Positions 1-10,251 of a DNA stretch of 57,433 nucleotides are shown in pieces. Positions within the stretch are counted from its first letter, which is position 1, and the number at the start of each line of letters is the position of its first letter. A model generated the notes under the pieces. That model worked only from the letters and a program-made list of their open reading frames with translations, was not told the DNA's origin and ran no database searches. Both the position numbers and the translations under genes were made by a program. This DNA is from JBOGDS01 sp050743075. Lineage in GTDB: Bacteria; Actinomycetota; Actinomycetes; Jiangellales; Jiangellaceae. Location: positions 1 to 57,433 of the forward strand of contig JBOGDS010000015.1 of the NCBI GenBank assembly GCA_050743075.1, in the 5' to 3' direction.

Positions 1-1
1 C

Positions 2-94
2 GCCGCCCTGGTCCGAGCCGGAGCCAGGTTCGAAAAGGGCGTCCTCGTCGAACGACCCGACGCCGAATCAGGAGGTCGCCAGCAAGTCGCATGA
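2..94 (+). CDS. C-terminal tail of an unidentified protein, cut by the window start
   Basis: An open frame runs in from the window edge and ends at TGA 92-94, giving 30 residues that begin AALVRAGARFEKGV. The codons look GC-rich and natural, but the piece is too short to assign to a family. It lies upstream of a decayed IS21 end, so it could be a remnant of the same element or the end of a neighbouring gene. It overlaps the end of the minus-strand ORF at 68-397, so probably only one of the two is real. Confidence 0.25.
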   Translation, partial: AALVRAGARFEKGVLVERPDAESGGRQQVA

Positions 95-397
95 CACGCC
101 GATCCACAGGTCTTGACTATTGCTCCGGCAGTGTCGGCCGCCCCAGGTTCCGCCTCTCCGCGCCATTCTGACAAAAGCGACCACGGTGAGAGCGAGCCCG
201 GCGACGAACGCCGCCATCGAGCCCCGGACGGAGTCCGCGAAAGCCAGGGACAGGACCCCGAACCCGGCAGGGATCATCATCAGGCACGCGATCACCATCC
301 CCGGTCCTGCCAAGCGCATCATGATGCCGTGCTCGGCCCGGACCGACCACCAGCCATCAGAGATCTGCCGCATCGCCAATCCACCGGTGATCAGCAT
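68..397 (-). CDS. possible small membrane protein
   Basis: The predicted protein has 109 residues. It has two hydrophobic segments, near residues 30-53 (PGMVIACLMMIPAGFGVLSL) and 62-78 (AAFVAGLALTVVAFVRM), joined by a short polar turn, as in a two-helix membrane protein. After about residue 82 the sequence becomes Gly/Arg/Ser-rich and looks unselected, so the true end may be disrupted. An internal Met at residue 9 is an alternative start. No family is recognised. The position beside an IS21 remnant suggests a rearranged locus, and the reading frame could be fortuitous. Confidence 0.35.
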   Translation of the reverse strand: MLITGGLAMRQISDGWWSVRAEHGIMMRLAGPGMVIACLMMIPAGFGVLSLAFADSVRGSMAAFVAGLALTVVAFVRMARRGGTWGGRHCRSNSQDLWIGVSCDLLATS

Positions 398-429
398 CGG
401 CGCCCGGGCACACCAACATTCCGATGTAG

Positions 430-552
430 AGCCTCCCCAGCCAGTTTGTCGCCGCGATGGTCGACCGGTTCGTCCACCACGCCGAGATCATCAACCTCAA
501 AGGCGACAGCTACCGACTCAAACACCGCCGCAAGGAGGCCACCAACGACTGA
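430..552 (+). pseudogene. 3' remnant of an IS21-family istB (transposase helper ATPase)
   Basis: A frame opening just after TAG 427-429 and ending at TGA 550-552 encodes about 40 residues. They include AAMVDRFVHHAEIINLKGD followed by SYRLKHRR. This matches the usual C-terminal end of IstB, the AAA+ helper of IS21 transposases (typically AMVDRLVHHAE...KGDSYRL). Everything upstream, including the Walker A and B motifs, is missing, and a stop codon precedes the conserved part in frame. It is therefore a dead fragment of an old insertion. The terminal repeats of the element follow directly at 553-605. Confidence 0.75.
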
Positions 553-605
553 ACTGCTCAGTTTTGGGCCGTCGACAACTGCTCAACTTTCGACCGCCGT
601 TGACA
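553..605 (+). mobile_element. right end of an IS21-family element (internal repeats plus terminal TTGACA)
   Basis: Directly after the istB stop, the motif CTGCTCA is repeated (554-560 and 578-584), each followed by a T-rich stretch, and the segment closes with CCGCCGTTGACA. IS21 elements end in ...TTGACA (TGTCAA on the other strand) and carry multiple internal copies of the transposase binding repeat, as seen here. No matching left end with TGTCAA is visible upstream, so the element is truncated or its left end lies outside the window. Confidence 0.6.
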
Positions 606-971
606 CCTGGCCGCCGTACGCGCCACTGGACCTCCGAGAGGTAGGTATCCGGGAGGAGTGTGCCATTGAGGCATTCGACGGACGATCGCTTGCCGCCGGT
701 CGCGCGCTTGTCGGCCGGTCCAACCATGCTGGGCTGGCAGTGTCACGCGCTTCTGACATCCCGTGCAGCTGGCATCGCGGGAGTACGGCGTGTCGGGCTT
801 CCGTTCGAACACCAGTTCGCCCTAGTGTCCACAGGTGACCTCGGTACGTGAGCACCGTCCACAGGCCGCGGAGTGGCACTCCTGGCTTGTCGGAGCCGGC
901 GCGTAGCGTCCGAGGTGATGGCCAGACGAGCTCAGGGTCGCAGCGCGGCCCGCACACCCCAGGTGGCATCC
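606..971. other. recA upstream region
   Basis: About 365 bases lie between the IS21 end and recA. I recognise no protein-coding signal in any frame. The part next to the IS end (606-800) has no recognisable features. The recA-proximal part carries a LexA box at 806-819 and a TAGTGT -10-like hexamer at 823-828. In-frame Met codons at 873 and 918 precede the chosen recA start but encode non-conserved Arg/Ala-rich residues, so they are taken as leader. Confidence 0.5.
806..819 (+). promoter_or_regulatory. LexA (SOS) box of recA
   Basis: The sequence CGAACACCAGTTCG is a perfect CGAAC-N4-GTTCG dyad, the LexA operator of Gram-positive and actinobacterial SOS genes. It lies about 150 bases before the recA start and just upstream of a TAGTGT hexamer that could be the -10 element, so bound LexA would block initiation. 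Matching boxes stand near lexA (37204-37217 and 37271-37286) in this window. Confidence 0.85.
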
Positions 972-3302
<2,331 letters not shown>

Positions 3303-3314
3303 GTTCGGCGGACC

Positions 3315-3896
3315 ATGACCAGGACGCGTGGCCGTCAGCGGGGCGACCGCATCGGGGATCCACCGCACGACGACGACTCTGACGCCGAGCCGGATCCCGA
3401 GCGCGTCGCGCGCACGATCGCACTGAACCGACTGGCCGTCGCACCGCAGACGCGGGCACAGCTCGACGACGCGATGCGGCGGCGGGGAGTGTCCGACGAG
3501 ATCCGTGACCGTGTTCTCGACCGGTTCGGCGCGGTCGGGCTGATCGACGACGCGATGTTCGCGCAGGCGTGGGTGGAGTCGCGTCATGCCGGGCGCGGCC
3601 TGGCCAAGAAGGCACTCGCGTTTGAGCTGCGCCGCCGTGGCGTCGAGCCGGCCGTCGTCAATGAGGCGGTCGGAGCGCTCGGCCCCGATCAGGAGGAGGC
3701 GACCGCTCGGGAGCTGGTCCGCACCAGGCTCGGGGCGACGGCCGGGCTGGATCCCGCGGTGCGAACCCGGCGGCTGGCCGGAATGCTGGCACGCAAGGGC
3801 TATCCGGCCGGTCTCGCGTACCGGGTCGTGCGTGACGCCGTGGCGATCGAGGGCGTCACGGAGGAGCATCTGCCGGAGGAGCCCACGGGAGACTGA
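3315..3896 (+). CDS. recX: RecX regulator of RecA
   Basis: The protein has 193 residues. RecX binds RecA filaments and inhibits RecA strand-exchange and coprotease activity. The first 30 residues are Arg/Asp-rich and non-conserved. The rest shows the three-helix repeats typical of RecX: ALNRLAVAPQTRAQLDDAMRR, then DDAMFAQAWVESRHAGRGLA with KKALAFELRRRGV, and a C-terminal repeat including MLARKGYPAGLAYRVVRDAV. It lies 12 bases after recA on the same strand and is almost certainly co-transcribed from the SOS promoter, the usual arrangement in Actinobacteria. Confidence 0.93.
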   Translation: MTRTRGRQRGDRIGDPPHDDDSDAEPDPERVARTIALNRLAVAPQTRAQLDDAMRRRGVSDEIRDRVLDRFGAVGLIDDAMFAQAWVESRHAGRGLAKKALAFELRRRGVEPAVVNEAVGALGPDQEEATARELVRTRLGATAGLDPAVRTRRLAGMLARKGYPAGLAYRVVRDAVAIEGVTEEHLPEEPTGD

Positions 3897-3936
3897 ACCC
3901 AGACGTCGGTCACACGGCGGCTCCCGGTCGTCGAGC

Positions 3937-4326
3937 TCACGTCACGAACCCGCTGAGATCCATGACCGGACGTACCTCCACCAAGCCGAACGCTGCCTCC
4001 GGCACCTGTGCGGCGATCTCGATGGCTCGCTCGACGGTCCCGCACTCGATGAGGTAGAAGCCGGCCACGAGCTCCTTCACCTCGGCGAAGGGACCGTCCG
4101 TCGTCATCGCGCGACCATCGTGCACCGACACCCGCTTCGCCATCGATGGATGAGCCAGGGCCTCGGCCACGATCATCTCCCCCGAGGCGGCCAGATCCTC
4201 GTTGAGGGCGGTGTAGGCGCTCAGGCCCTCCGCGCGCTGGTCGGCCGACAGTCCGTCCCAGATCTCCCGTGACGCCGGGTTGCTGTAGATCAGGATCAGG
4301 TACTTCACCGGAGTCTCCAGACTCAA
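3937..4326 (-). CDS. YCII-family (DGPF domain) protein
   Basis: The protein has up to 129 residues. It contains the signature MTTDGPFAEVKELVAGFYLIE (residues 74-94) of the YCII/DGPF family and the typical N-terminus KYLILIYSNP. These small ferredoxin-fold proteins often lie beside ECF sigma factor genes and are described as sigma-linked accessory proteins, but their biochemistry is unclear. A GTG at residue 7 (VKYLILIY, near 4308) would give the more typical start, so either start is possible. It stands alone, convergent with recX, and no sigma factor gene is adjacent. Confidence 0.85.
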   Translation of the reverse strand: MSLETPVKYLILIYSNPASREIWDGLSADQRAEGLSAYTALNEDLAASGEMIVAEALAHPSMAKRVSVHDGRAMTTDGPFAEVKELVAGFYLIECGTVERAIEIAAQVPEAAFGLVEVRPVMDLSGFVT

Positions 4327-4415
4327 ATCTCCCCACCAGACATGTCGAGACCAGTCTCTCGGCGGCGACGTTCCAGGCGAGGGCGCCCGTACGGGCGCTG
4401 AATCGAGGAGGAACG

Positions 4416-4808
4416 ATGACCGAGCTGAACTACCTGGCCATCCTGGTGGCTGCCGCGGCGGCCTTCGTCATGAGTTCGGCATGGTACACGGGGTTCGGAA
4501 GCCGGCTCGCTGAGCTGGACGACGCGTACGCGGGCACGGAGCGACCGCCCGCGTGGAAGCTGCTCGTGGAACTGGCGCGAAGCCTCGTGGTCGCTGCCGT
4601 CCTCGCCGGCCTGACCAAAGAGATCGGGACCGACGGCTGGTTGGACGCGATGGCGCTCGGCTTGGTTGCCTGGATCGGGTTCCCCGTCGTCATCCTGACC
4701 GGAGCCGTCATCCATGAGAACGTTCCGTGGAAGCTGGCCGCCGTCCATGCCGGTGACTGGCTCCTGAAACTGGTCATCATCGCGGCCATCGTCGGAGTCT
4801 GGCGGTGA
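4416..4808 (+). CDS. DUF1761 family membrane protein
   Basis: The protein has 130 residues and starts at an ATG preceded by GAGGAGG. Four hydrophobic helices are evident: residues 5-22 (AILVAAAAAFVMSSAWYTGF), about 50-65, about 75-95 (ALGLVAWIGFPVVILTGAVI) and 110-128 (DWLLKLVIIAAIVGVW). The AWYTGFG motif after the first helix and HENVPWKLAAVHAGDWL before the last are characteristic of DUF1761. The function of the family is unknown. It is monocistronic, divergent from the YCII-like gene. Confidence 0.8.
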   Translation: MTELNYLAILVAAAAAFVMSSAWYTGFGSRLAELDDAYAGTERPPAWKLLVELARSLVVAAVLAGLTKEIGTDGWLDAMALGLVAWIGFPVVILTGAVIHENVPWKLAAVHAGDWLLKLVIIAAIVGVWR

Positions 4809-5255
4809 CGGACAGGCAAGAGGATCGCCGCTGCGATCGCCTGAACACGGCGGCGGGCCACGGCAGCCCACGGCATCAGTGTCGAACGTGACCATCCAAC
4901 GAGGGGCCACGAGGATGCGGGGCACGCGCGCGACCCAGGTCACGAGCGCGCCGTCTTGACCATTTCGTTACCTGGCTCGTAGCCTCCGTTCCTAAGGGGT
5001 GCAACTCCGCTACCGCGGATCCGCTACAACACGACACGAACGAGACACCGCAACTTCTCCGGTCCCAGACCGGTACGTCTGACGAGAGATGAGTCCCTGT
5101 CCGCAGGGACCGGAGCCGGCACCTAGGTGCCGGAGACGTTCGGCACCGCACCCATTGGTGCCGAGGCGTTGTGCTACCTGGTGTCGCCGCGGCTCGCGGT
5201 ACGGACCCTGAAACAGGACCGTCCGCGCGCGGGCGCCGACATAGAGGAGCCGACA
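4809..5255 (+). other. rny leader region with predicted promoter and hairpin array
   Basis: This 447-base gap has no coding signal. A plausible promoter is TTGACC (4956-4961), an 18-base spacer, and TAGCCT (4980-4985). That would give a leader of about 260 nt before RNase Y. Between 5059 and 5164 lie four consecutive dyads: CCGGTC/GACCGG (5059-5073), GTCCCTG/CAGGGAC with a four-base loop (5093-5110), CCGGCACCTAGGTGCCGG (5116-5133) and TCGGCACC/GGTGCCGA (5140-5164). A weaker CCTG-AAA-CAGG stem follows at 5207-5217. I do not recognise a known riboswitch. Autoregulation of rny mRNA through this structure is an inference. Confidence 0.55.
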
Positions 5256-6857
5256 ATGGATCTAGGATTTGTGGCACTGATCGTCGGGCTCCTGATCGCG
5301 GTCCTTCTCGGCGTTGTCGCCTACGCCTTGCTGCGCCGTCCAGCCGCGCCACCCTCCCTCCGAACCGTTCAGGCGCCCCTGTCCGACACCGCGACGGACG
5401 ATGCCAGGCGCGAGGCCGACGAGCTACGTGCCCGCGCACAGGCCGAAGCCGAGCAGGTCCGGCTGCGGGCCACCGAAGCGACCGAGCGCGCACAGCGGGC
5501 GCGTGCCGATGCGGAGGCCGAGGCCCACCGGATGCGCGCGGACCTCACGGCGCAGCGTCAGGACCTCGAGCGCAGGGACGGCCGGCTGACCGAGCGGGAG
5601 GAACGCCTCGACGCCGAGGCGCACGCCGTGGACGAGCGAGTGAGCGAGATGGCGGAACTCGAGGCGGAGATCGAGCGGAAGGCGGCGGCGCTTCGCGACC
5701 TCGAACAGGAGCGAACGGCGATCCTGGAACGAACCGCCCGGCTGAGTGCCGACCAGGCCAAGGCGGAACTCGTCGCGGCGGTGGAAGCACAGGCCAAGCG
5801 TGAGGCGGCCCTCCTCGTCCGCGAGATCGAGCGGCAGGCCAACGAGCATGGGGAGGCGCGAGCCCGCGAGATCATCACCCTGGCCATCCAACGGCTGGCG
5901 TCCGAGCAGACGGCCGAGTCCGTCGTCTCGGTGCTGCACCTGCCAGCGGACGAGATGAAGGGCCGGATCATCGGCCGCGAGGGCCGCAACATCCGCGCCT
6001 TCGAGCAGGTCACGGGCGTCAACCTCATCATCGACGACACGCCCGAGGCGGTACTCCTCTCGTGCTTCGACCCGGTCCGCCGTGAGGTCGCCAGGCTGAC
6101 CCTGGAGGAGCTCGTGCTCGACGGCCGCATCCATCCACATCGCATCGAGGAGCAGTACGAGCAGAGCAAGGCCGAGGTCGAACGCCTCTGCGTACGGGCA
6201 GGGGAGGATGCCCTTGTCGACGTCGGCGTCACCGACCTGCACCCTGACCTCGTCGCCCTCCTCGGCCGCCTGCGCTACCGCACGTCGTACGGCCAGAACG
6301 TACTCAAGCACCTGGTCGAGTCTGCGCATCTCGCCGGCATGATGGCCGCCGAGCTCGGTATGGACATCGCGCTGATGAAGCGCTGTGCGCTGCTCCACGA
6401 CATCGGCAAGGCGCTGACGCACGAGGTCGAGGGCAGCCACGCGATCATCGGCGCCGAGGTCGCTCGCCGCTACGGCGAGCACGAGGACGTCGTCCATGCG
6501 ATCGAGGCGCACCACAACGAGGTGGAGGTGCGCACCGTCGAGGCCGTCCTGACCCAGGCGGCCGACGCGATCTCCGGTGGCCGCCCCGGCGCGCGCCGCG
6601 AGTCTCTGGAGGCCTACGTCAAGCGGCTGGAACGGCTGGAGGAAATCGCCAGAACGCACGAGGGCGTCGAGAAGGTCTTCGCCATGCAGGCCGGCCGCGA
6701 GATCCGGGTGATGGTGCTGCCCGACGTGGTCGACGACCTCACCGCGGGGGTGCTGGCCCGCGATATCGCCAAGCAGGTCGAGGAGGAGCTGACCTATCCG
6801 GGCCAGATCCGCATCACTGTCGTCCGCGAGTCACGAGCCACCGAGTTCGCCCGCTGA
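5256..6857 (+). CDS. rny: ribonuclease Y (membrane-anchored endoribonuclease)
   Basis: The protein has 533 residues. RNase Y begins mRNA decay by endonucleolytic cleavage at the membrane. The architecture is complete: an N-terminal transmembrane helix (residues 4-27), a long Glu/Arg/Ala-rich coiled coil (about 45-210), a KH domain beginning at GRIIGREGRNIRAFE (near 236), and an HD domain with the metal-binding pair His381-Asp382 in LLHDIGKALTHEVEGSH. The start ATG follows GAGGAG. It reads convergently with the gluABCD operon, with stops 29 bases apart. The leader is unusually rich in hairpins. Confidence 0.95.
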   Translation: MDLGFVALIVGLLIAVLLGVVAYALLRRPAAPPSLRTVQAPLSDTATDDARREADELRARAQAEAEQVRLRATEATERAQRARADAEAEAHRMRADLTAQRQDLERRDGRLTEREERLDAEAHAVDERVSEMAELEAEIERKAAALRDLEQERTAILERTARLSADQAKAELVAAVEAQAKREAALLVREIERQANEHGEARAREIITLAIQRLASEQTAESVVSVLHLPADEMKGRIIGREGRNIRAFEQVTGVNLIIDDTPEAVLLSCFDPVRREVARLTLEELVLDGRIHPHRIEEQYEQSKAEVERLCVRAGEDALVDVGVTDLHPDLVALLGRLRYRTSYGQNVLKHLVESAHLAGMMAAELGMDIALMKRCALLHDIGKALTHEVEGSHAIIGAEVARRYGEHEDVVHAIEAHHNEVEVRTVEAVLTQAADAISGGRPGARRESLEAYVKRLERLEEIARTHEGVEKVFAMQAGREIRVMVLPDVVDDLTAGVLARDIAKQVEEELTYPGQIRITVVRESRATEFAR

Positions 6858-6886
6858 CGGACACAAAGGGGCGGAGCGGACCAGGG

Positions 6887-7765
6887 TCAGAGTTCGGCAC
6901 CCGTGGCACGGGTGCCGGTAATCTCGGCCTGGTCGGCCGCGGCGACGCCGCCTGCGGCCTTCTTGGTCCCGCGACGTTCGAGCCAAACGGCTATCCGCGA
7001 GATGGTGAAGTTGACCGCGATGTAGATCGCGGCGCCCACGACGAAGAACGGGAACCAGTGGCGCTGGCCGAAGAACTGGGTGTTGGTCTGGATCTGCCGC
7101 AGCAGCTCCGCGTAGGCGATGATGAAGCCGAGCGACGTGTCCTTGAGTAGTACGACGGCCTGGCTCACCAGGGCCGGCGCCATGCGTCGGATGGCCTGCG
7201 GCAGCAGGATCGTGAACAGCGTCTGGGCCCGGCTCAGGCCAATCGCATAGGCCGCCTCCGACTGCCCCTTGGGCAACGAGACGATGCCGGCGCGGAGGAT
7301 CTCGGCGATGACGGCGCCGTTGTACACGACCAGGCCGAAGACCACGCCTTGGAAGAACGACAACCCGAGCCCGATCACACCGAAGAACATCAGCAGCACG
7401 ACCGGCAACCCGCGGAACAACTCGATGACCACGGCAGTCGGCACGCGGATGAGGGGCGACTGTGTCATCCGAGCGGTGGCCAGCGCCAGGCCGATGACGG
7501 CGGCGATGAGGGCTGCGACAGCGGCAGCGCGCAGTGTCGCGCCGAGGCCGGTGACGACCATCGAGCGCCAGACGTCGCCGGCGGTCTGACCCAGCGGCGG
7601 ATCCCAGAAGACCTGCCACCGGTCGGCGTCCCATTGTCCTCGGGTGTCGAGTTGGCGGTAGGCAACGTAGAGCAGGCCGAGTACGGCAACGCCACCGACG
7701 ACCGACAAGACCCCGGCCCGGCGGCGCGCGACGGGACCGGGGATGTCGTAGAGGACGGAGCTCAT
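6887..7765 (-). CDS. gluD: polar amino-acid ABC transporter permease (GluD-like)
   Basis: The protein has 292 residues starting MSSVLYDIPGPVARRRAG. The HisM-type permease domain follows a first helix (VLSVVGGVAVLGLLYVAYRQ). It includes the start SMVVTGLGATLRAAAVAAL, VIELFRGLPVVLLMFFGVIGL, and the EAA-type loop EAAYAIGLSRAQTLFTILLPQAIRRM. Start CAT 7763-7765 overlaps the stop of the preceding permease by three to four bases, indicating translational coupling. It is the last gene of the four-gene operon gluA-gluB-gluC-gluD, the order known from Corynebacterium glutamate uptake. Glutamate as substrate is inferred from order and similarity only. Confidence 0.88.
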   Translation of the reverse strand: MSSVLYDIPGPVARRRAGVLSVVGGVAVLGLLYVAYRQLDTRGQWDADRWQVFWDPPLGQTAGDVWRSMVVTGLGATLRAAAVAALIAAVIGLALATARMTQSPLIRVPTAVVIELFRGLPVVLLMFFGVIGLGLSFFQGVVFGLVVYNGAVIAEILRAGIVSLPKGQSEAAYAIGLSRAQTLFTILLPQAIRRMAPALVSQAVVLLKDTSLGFIIAYAELLRQIQTNTQFFGQRHWFPFFVVGAAIYIAVNFTISRIAVWLERRGTKKAAGGVAAADQAEITGTRATGAEL

Positions 7766-8412
7766 CGCGCGAAGGCCACCCTCCGCTCGACCCGACCGGC
7801 GAGTATGCCGGCCGGAATCGTGATGATCAGGTAGAAGACGCCGACGCCCATCAGCACGGGAATGATGTCCGCAGGAAAGGTCGTGGGAAGCCGGCGGGCC
7901 ACGCCGAACAGCTCGACGACGAGGAATCCTCCGGCGACCGAGCTGTTCTTGGTGAGCGCGATGAAGATGTTGATCAGCGGTGGGACGACAGTGCGAATGG
8001 CCTGCGGGAGGATGACGACGCGCAGGCTCTGGGTGAACGTCAGCCCGACGGCGCGGGCGGCCTCGGCCTGGCCCACGCCGACGCTGTTGATTCCCGATCG
8101 GACGGCCTCGCACACGAACGCTGCGGTGTAGACCGACAAGGCGATGACAGCGGGCGGAAAGAAACTCTCCGGCACATATCCGAGCTGCGGCGCGACGAAG
8201 ACGAAGAAGATGAACACCAGCGTGAGCGGCGTGTTGCGGATCAGTTCGACATAGGTCGTCCCGAACCAACGCAGCGGCGCGACCGGTGAGACCCGGAATG
8301 CGGCCAGAACGGTGCCCGCGACCAGGGCGATGACCGCCGAGAGCAGGGTGAGTGCCAGGGTGGTGCGGAATCCCTCCCAGTACAGCGGCAGTGCCTCGAT
8401 GACGGCGTCCAC
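7762..8412 (-). CDS. gluC: polar amino-acid ABC transporter permease (GluC-like)
   Basis: The protein has 216 residues. It begins MDAVIEALPLYWEGFRTT, the usual start of His/Glu/Gln permeases. It has about five membrane segments, the YVELIRNTPLTLVFIFFV motif, and the cytoplasmic coupling loop EAARAVGLTFTQSLRVVILPQ that contacts the ATPase. It overlaps the next permease at its 3' end. It pairs with that permease as a heterodimer in the membrane, served by the ATPase at 9396-10160 and the lipoprotein at 8488-9366. Confidence 0.9.
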   Translation of the reverse strand: MDAVIEALPLYWEGFRTTLALTLLSAVIALVAGTVLAAFRVSPVAPLRWFGTTYVELIRNTPLTLVFIFFVFVAPQLGYVPESFFPPAVIALSVYTAAFVCEAVRSGINSVGVGQAEAARAVGLTFTQSLRVVILPQAIRTVVPPLINIFIALTKNSSVAGGFLVVELFGVARRLPTTFPADIIPVLMGVGVFYLIITIPAGILAGRVERRVAFAR

Positions 8413-8487
8413 GCCCGGTGCTCACCTCCCGCCGGCGCCTCGCGCCGAGGTGGGCCGCCGCCGCGGCGACCCACCCCAGTCAGCGTG

Positions 8488-9366
8488 CTAGTTCTCGTAC
8501 CGGTCGACCGCGGGCGGCTCGGGCGTCTCGAGTACAGCGCCTGCCGTCGCCTCCCAGGCAGCGGCCCAGCGGCCATCCTCGTACGACGCCTCGAGGACGT
8601 CGTTGATGAAGGCGCGGAAGTCGTCGTCGCCCTTCGCGAGCCCGATCCCGTACGGCTCCTCGGTGAACGGCTCGCCGACCAGCTTGAACTCGCCGGGGTT
8701 CTGGTCGATGAACCCGGACAGGATGACGTTGTCCGTGGACAACGCATCGACTTGGCCGTTGCGGAGCGGCTCGAGGCACTCGGAGTAGGCGGCGGCCGGC
8801 AGCGTGTCGGCGTCCGGGTAGTTGGTCCTGATGTTCTCCAGCGGCGTCGAGCCCTCGGCCGAGCACACGATCGTGCCGGCGAGGTCGTCCGGGCCGTTGA
8901 TGGTGGTGTTGGTCTCCAGAACCATGATCATCTGGCCGGCTTCGTAATACGGCCCGGCGAAGTCGACGACCTCCTTGCGGGCATCGTTGATCGTGTAGGT
9001 CGCGACCACGATGTCGACGTTGCCCTCCTCGATGAACGGCTCCCGGTTGGCCGAGACGGTCTCGACCCACTCGATGCTCTCTGCGTCGATGCCGAGCTCT
9101 GCGGCGATCATCGTGCCGATCTCGACGTCGAAGCCGACCGGCACGCCGTCGGGTCCGACCAGGCCGAACAGCGGCTGGTCGAACTTGGTGCCGATGGTGA
9201 TCGAGCCGGCCTCGGCCAGCTCGGCCATGGTGCTGCCCTCGGGGAAATCGGCAGCCCCGACGTCCTCGGGCTCCGTGGTGGCGTCGTCGTCATCGTCACC
9301 ACAGGCCGCCAGGACGAGCGCGGTCGTTGCCGCAAGTGCGGCGAACGCGAACCGTCGTGTGCGCAT
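8488..9366 (-). CDS. gluB: amino-acid binding lipoprotein of the ABC importer (GluB-like)
   Basis: The protein has 292 residues. A signal peptide with lipobox (TTALVLAACGDDDD) places the acylated Cys near residue 22, followed by an acidic linker. The family 3 solute-binding domain begins at GSITIGTKFDQPLFG and includes GFDVEIGTMIAAELGI and the ligand contact region VATYTINDARKEVVDFAGPY. It captures substrate outside the membrane for the two downstream permeases. It lies 29 bases downstream of the ATPase gene in the same operon. Confidence 0.92.
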   Translation of the reverse strand: MRTRRFAFAALAATTALVLAACGDDDDDATTEPEDVGAADFPEGSTMAELAEAGSITIGTKFDQPLFGLVGPDGVPVGFDVEIGTMIAAELGIDAESIEWVETVSANREPFIEEGNVDIVVATYTINDARKEVVDFAGPYYEAGQMIMVLETNTTINGPDDLAGTIVCSAEGSTPLENIRTNYPDADTLPAAAYSECLEPLRNGQVDALSTDNVILSGFIDQNPGEFKLVGEPFTEEPYGIGLAKGDDDFRAFINDVLEASYEDGRWAAAWEATAGAVLETPEPPAVDRYEN

Positions 9367-9395
9367 TGCGTGGATCCTTCCTTCGTGCCTCGGAA

Positions 9396-10160
9396 TCAGT
9401 GAGTCAGGATCTTGCTGAGGAAGTCCTGTGCTCGGGTACTGCGTGCATGGGTGAAGAACTCGTCCGGGGAGGCCTGCTCGACAATCTCGCCCTCGTCCAT
9501 GAAGACCACCCGGTTGGCAGCTTGTCGGGCGAAGCCCATCTCGTGTGTCACCACCACCATCGTCATGCCGTCTCTGGCCAGCGCCGTCATGACGTCGAGC
9601 ACCTCGTTGATCATCTCCGGGTCGAGCGCCGACGTGGGCTCGTCGAACAGCATCACCTTAGGTCTCATCGCCAGCGCCCGCGCGATCGCGACGCGCTGCT
9701 GCTGTCCACCCGAGAGCTGGGCAGGCAGCTTCGGCGCCTGGTTGGCCACGCCGACCCGTTCGAGCAGGGCCATGGCCTCCTCATCAGCCTCGCGGCGGGA
9801 CACACCCTTGACCCTGGTGGGACCGAGCGTGACGTTCTGGAGGACCGTCTTGTGCGCGAACAGGTTGAACGACTGGAACACCATGCCCACGTCGGCCCGA
9901 AGCCGGGCGAGCGCCTTCCCCTCCGCAGGCAGCGGCTGGCCGTCGAGGGAGATCGTTCCCGAGTCGATCGGCTCGAGCCGGTTGATCGCCCGGCACAGAG
10001 TCGACTTGCCCGAACCCGACGGGCCGATGACCACGACCACTTCGCCGCGGTCGACGGTCAGGTCGATGTCACGCAGCACGTGCAACTCGCCGAAGTACTT
10101 GTTGACCTTGTCCAGGACGACCAGCGGCGCACCGTCGGGGGCCTGACTGCTCTCGGTCAT
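9396..10160 (-). CDS. gluA: ATP-binding subunit of polar amino-acid ABC importer (GluA-like)
   Basis: The protein has 254 residues from MTESSQAPDG. All ABC motifs are intact: Walker A GPSGSGKST, Q-loop VFQSFNLFAHKT, signature LSGGQQQRVAIARAL, Walker B VMLFDEPTSALD, and the switch His in VVTHEMGFARQ. It is the first gene of the gluABCD-like operon. It energises import and should act as a dimer under the two permeases. The operon is divergent from miaB, with 91 bases between the two starts that must hold both promoters. Confidence 0.93.
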   Translation of the reverse strand: MTESSQAPDGAPLVVLDKVNKYFGELHVLRDIDLTVDRGEVVVVIGPSGSGKSTLCRAINRLEPIDSGTISLDGQPLPAEGKALARLRADVGMVFQSFNLFAHKTVLQNVTLGPTRVKGVSRREADEEAMALLERVGVANQAPKLPAQLSGGQQQRVAIARALAMRPKVMLFDEPTSALDPEMINEVLDVMTALARDGMTMVVVTHEMGFARQAANRVVFMDEGEIVEQASPDEFFTHARSTRAQDFLSKILTH

Positions 10161-10251
10161 GCGAGGAAACCTATCCACGCTGGCCGACCTTCCGCACGGC
10201 GGTACGGTCACGAACCGGACACGACTCCGCCCGCGTACGCTTGAGTCCGAG

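Noticed and set aside
606..805. Transposase remnant between the IS21 end and the recA promoter
   Set aside because: Minus-strand frames here (for example CLNGTLLPDTYLSEVQW) look faintly protein-like, but I could not match them to any transposase motif.
4980..5180. c-di-AMP (ydaO) riboswitch or T-box in the rny leader
   Set aside because: GGGGTGCAACTCC and GGTGCCGAGG recall fragments of these motifs, but the full conserved cores and their order are missing. A covariance-model search would be decisive.
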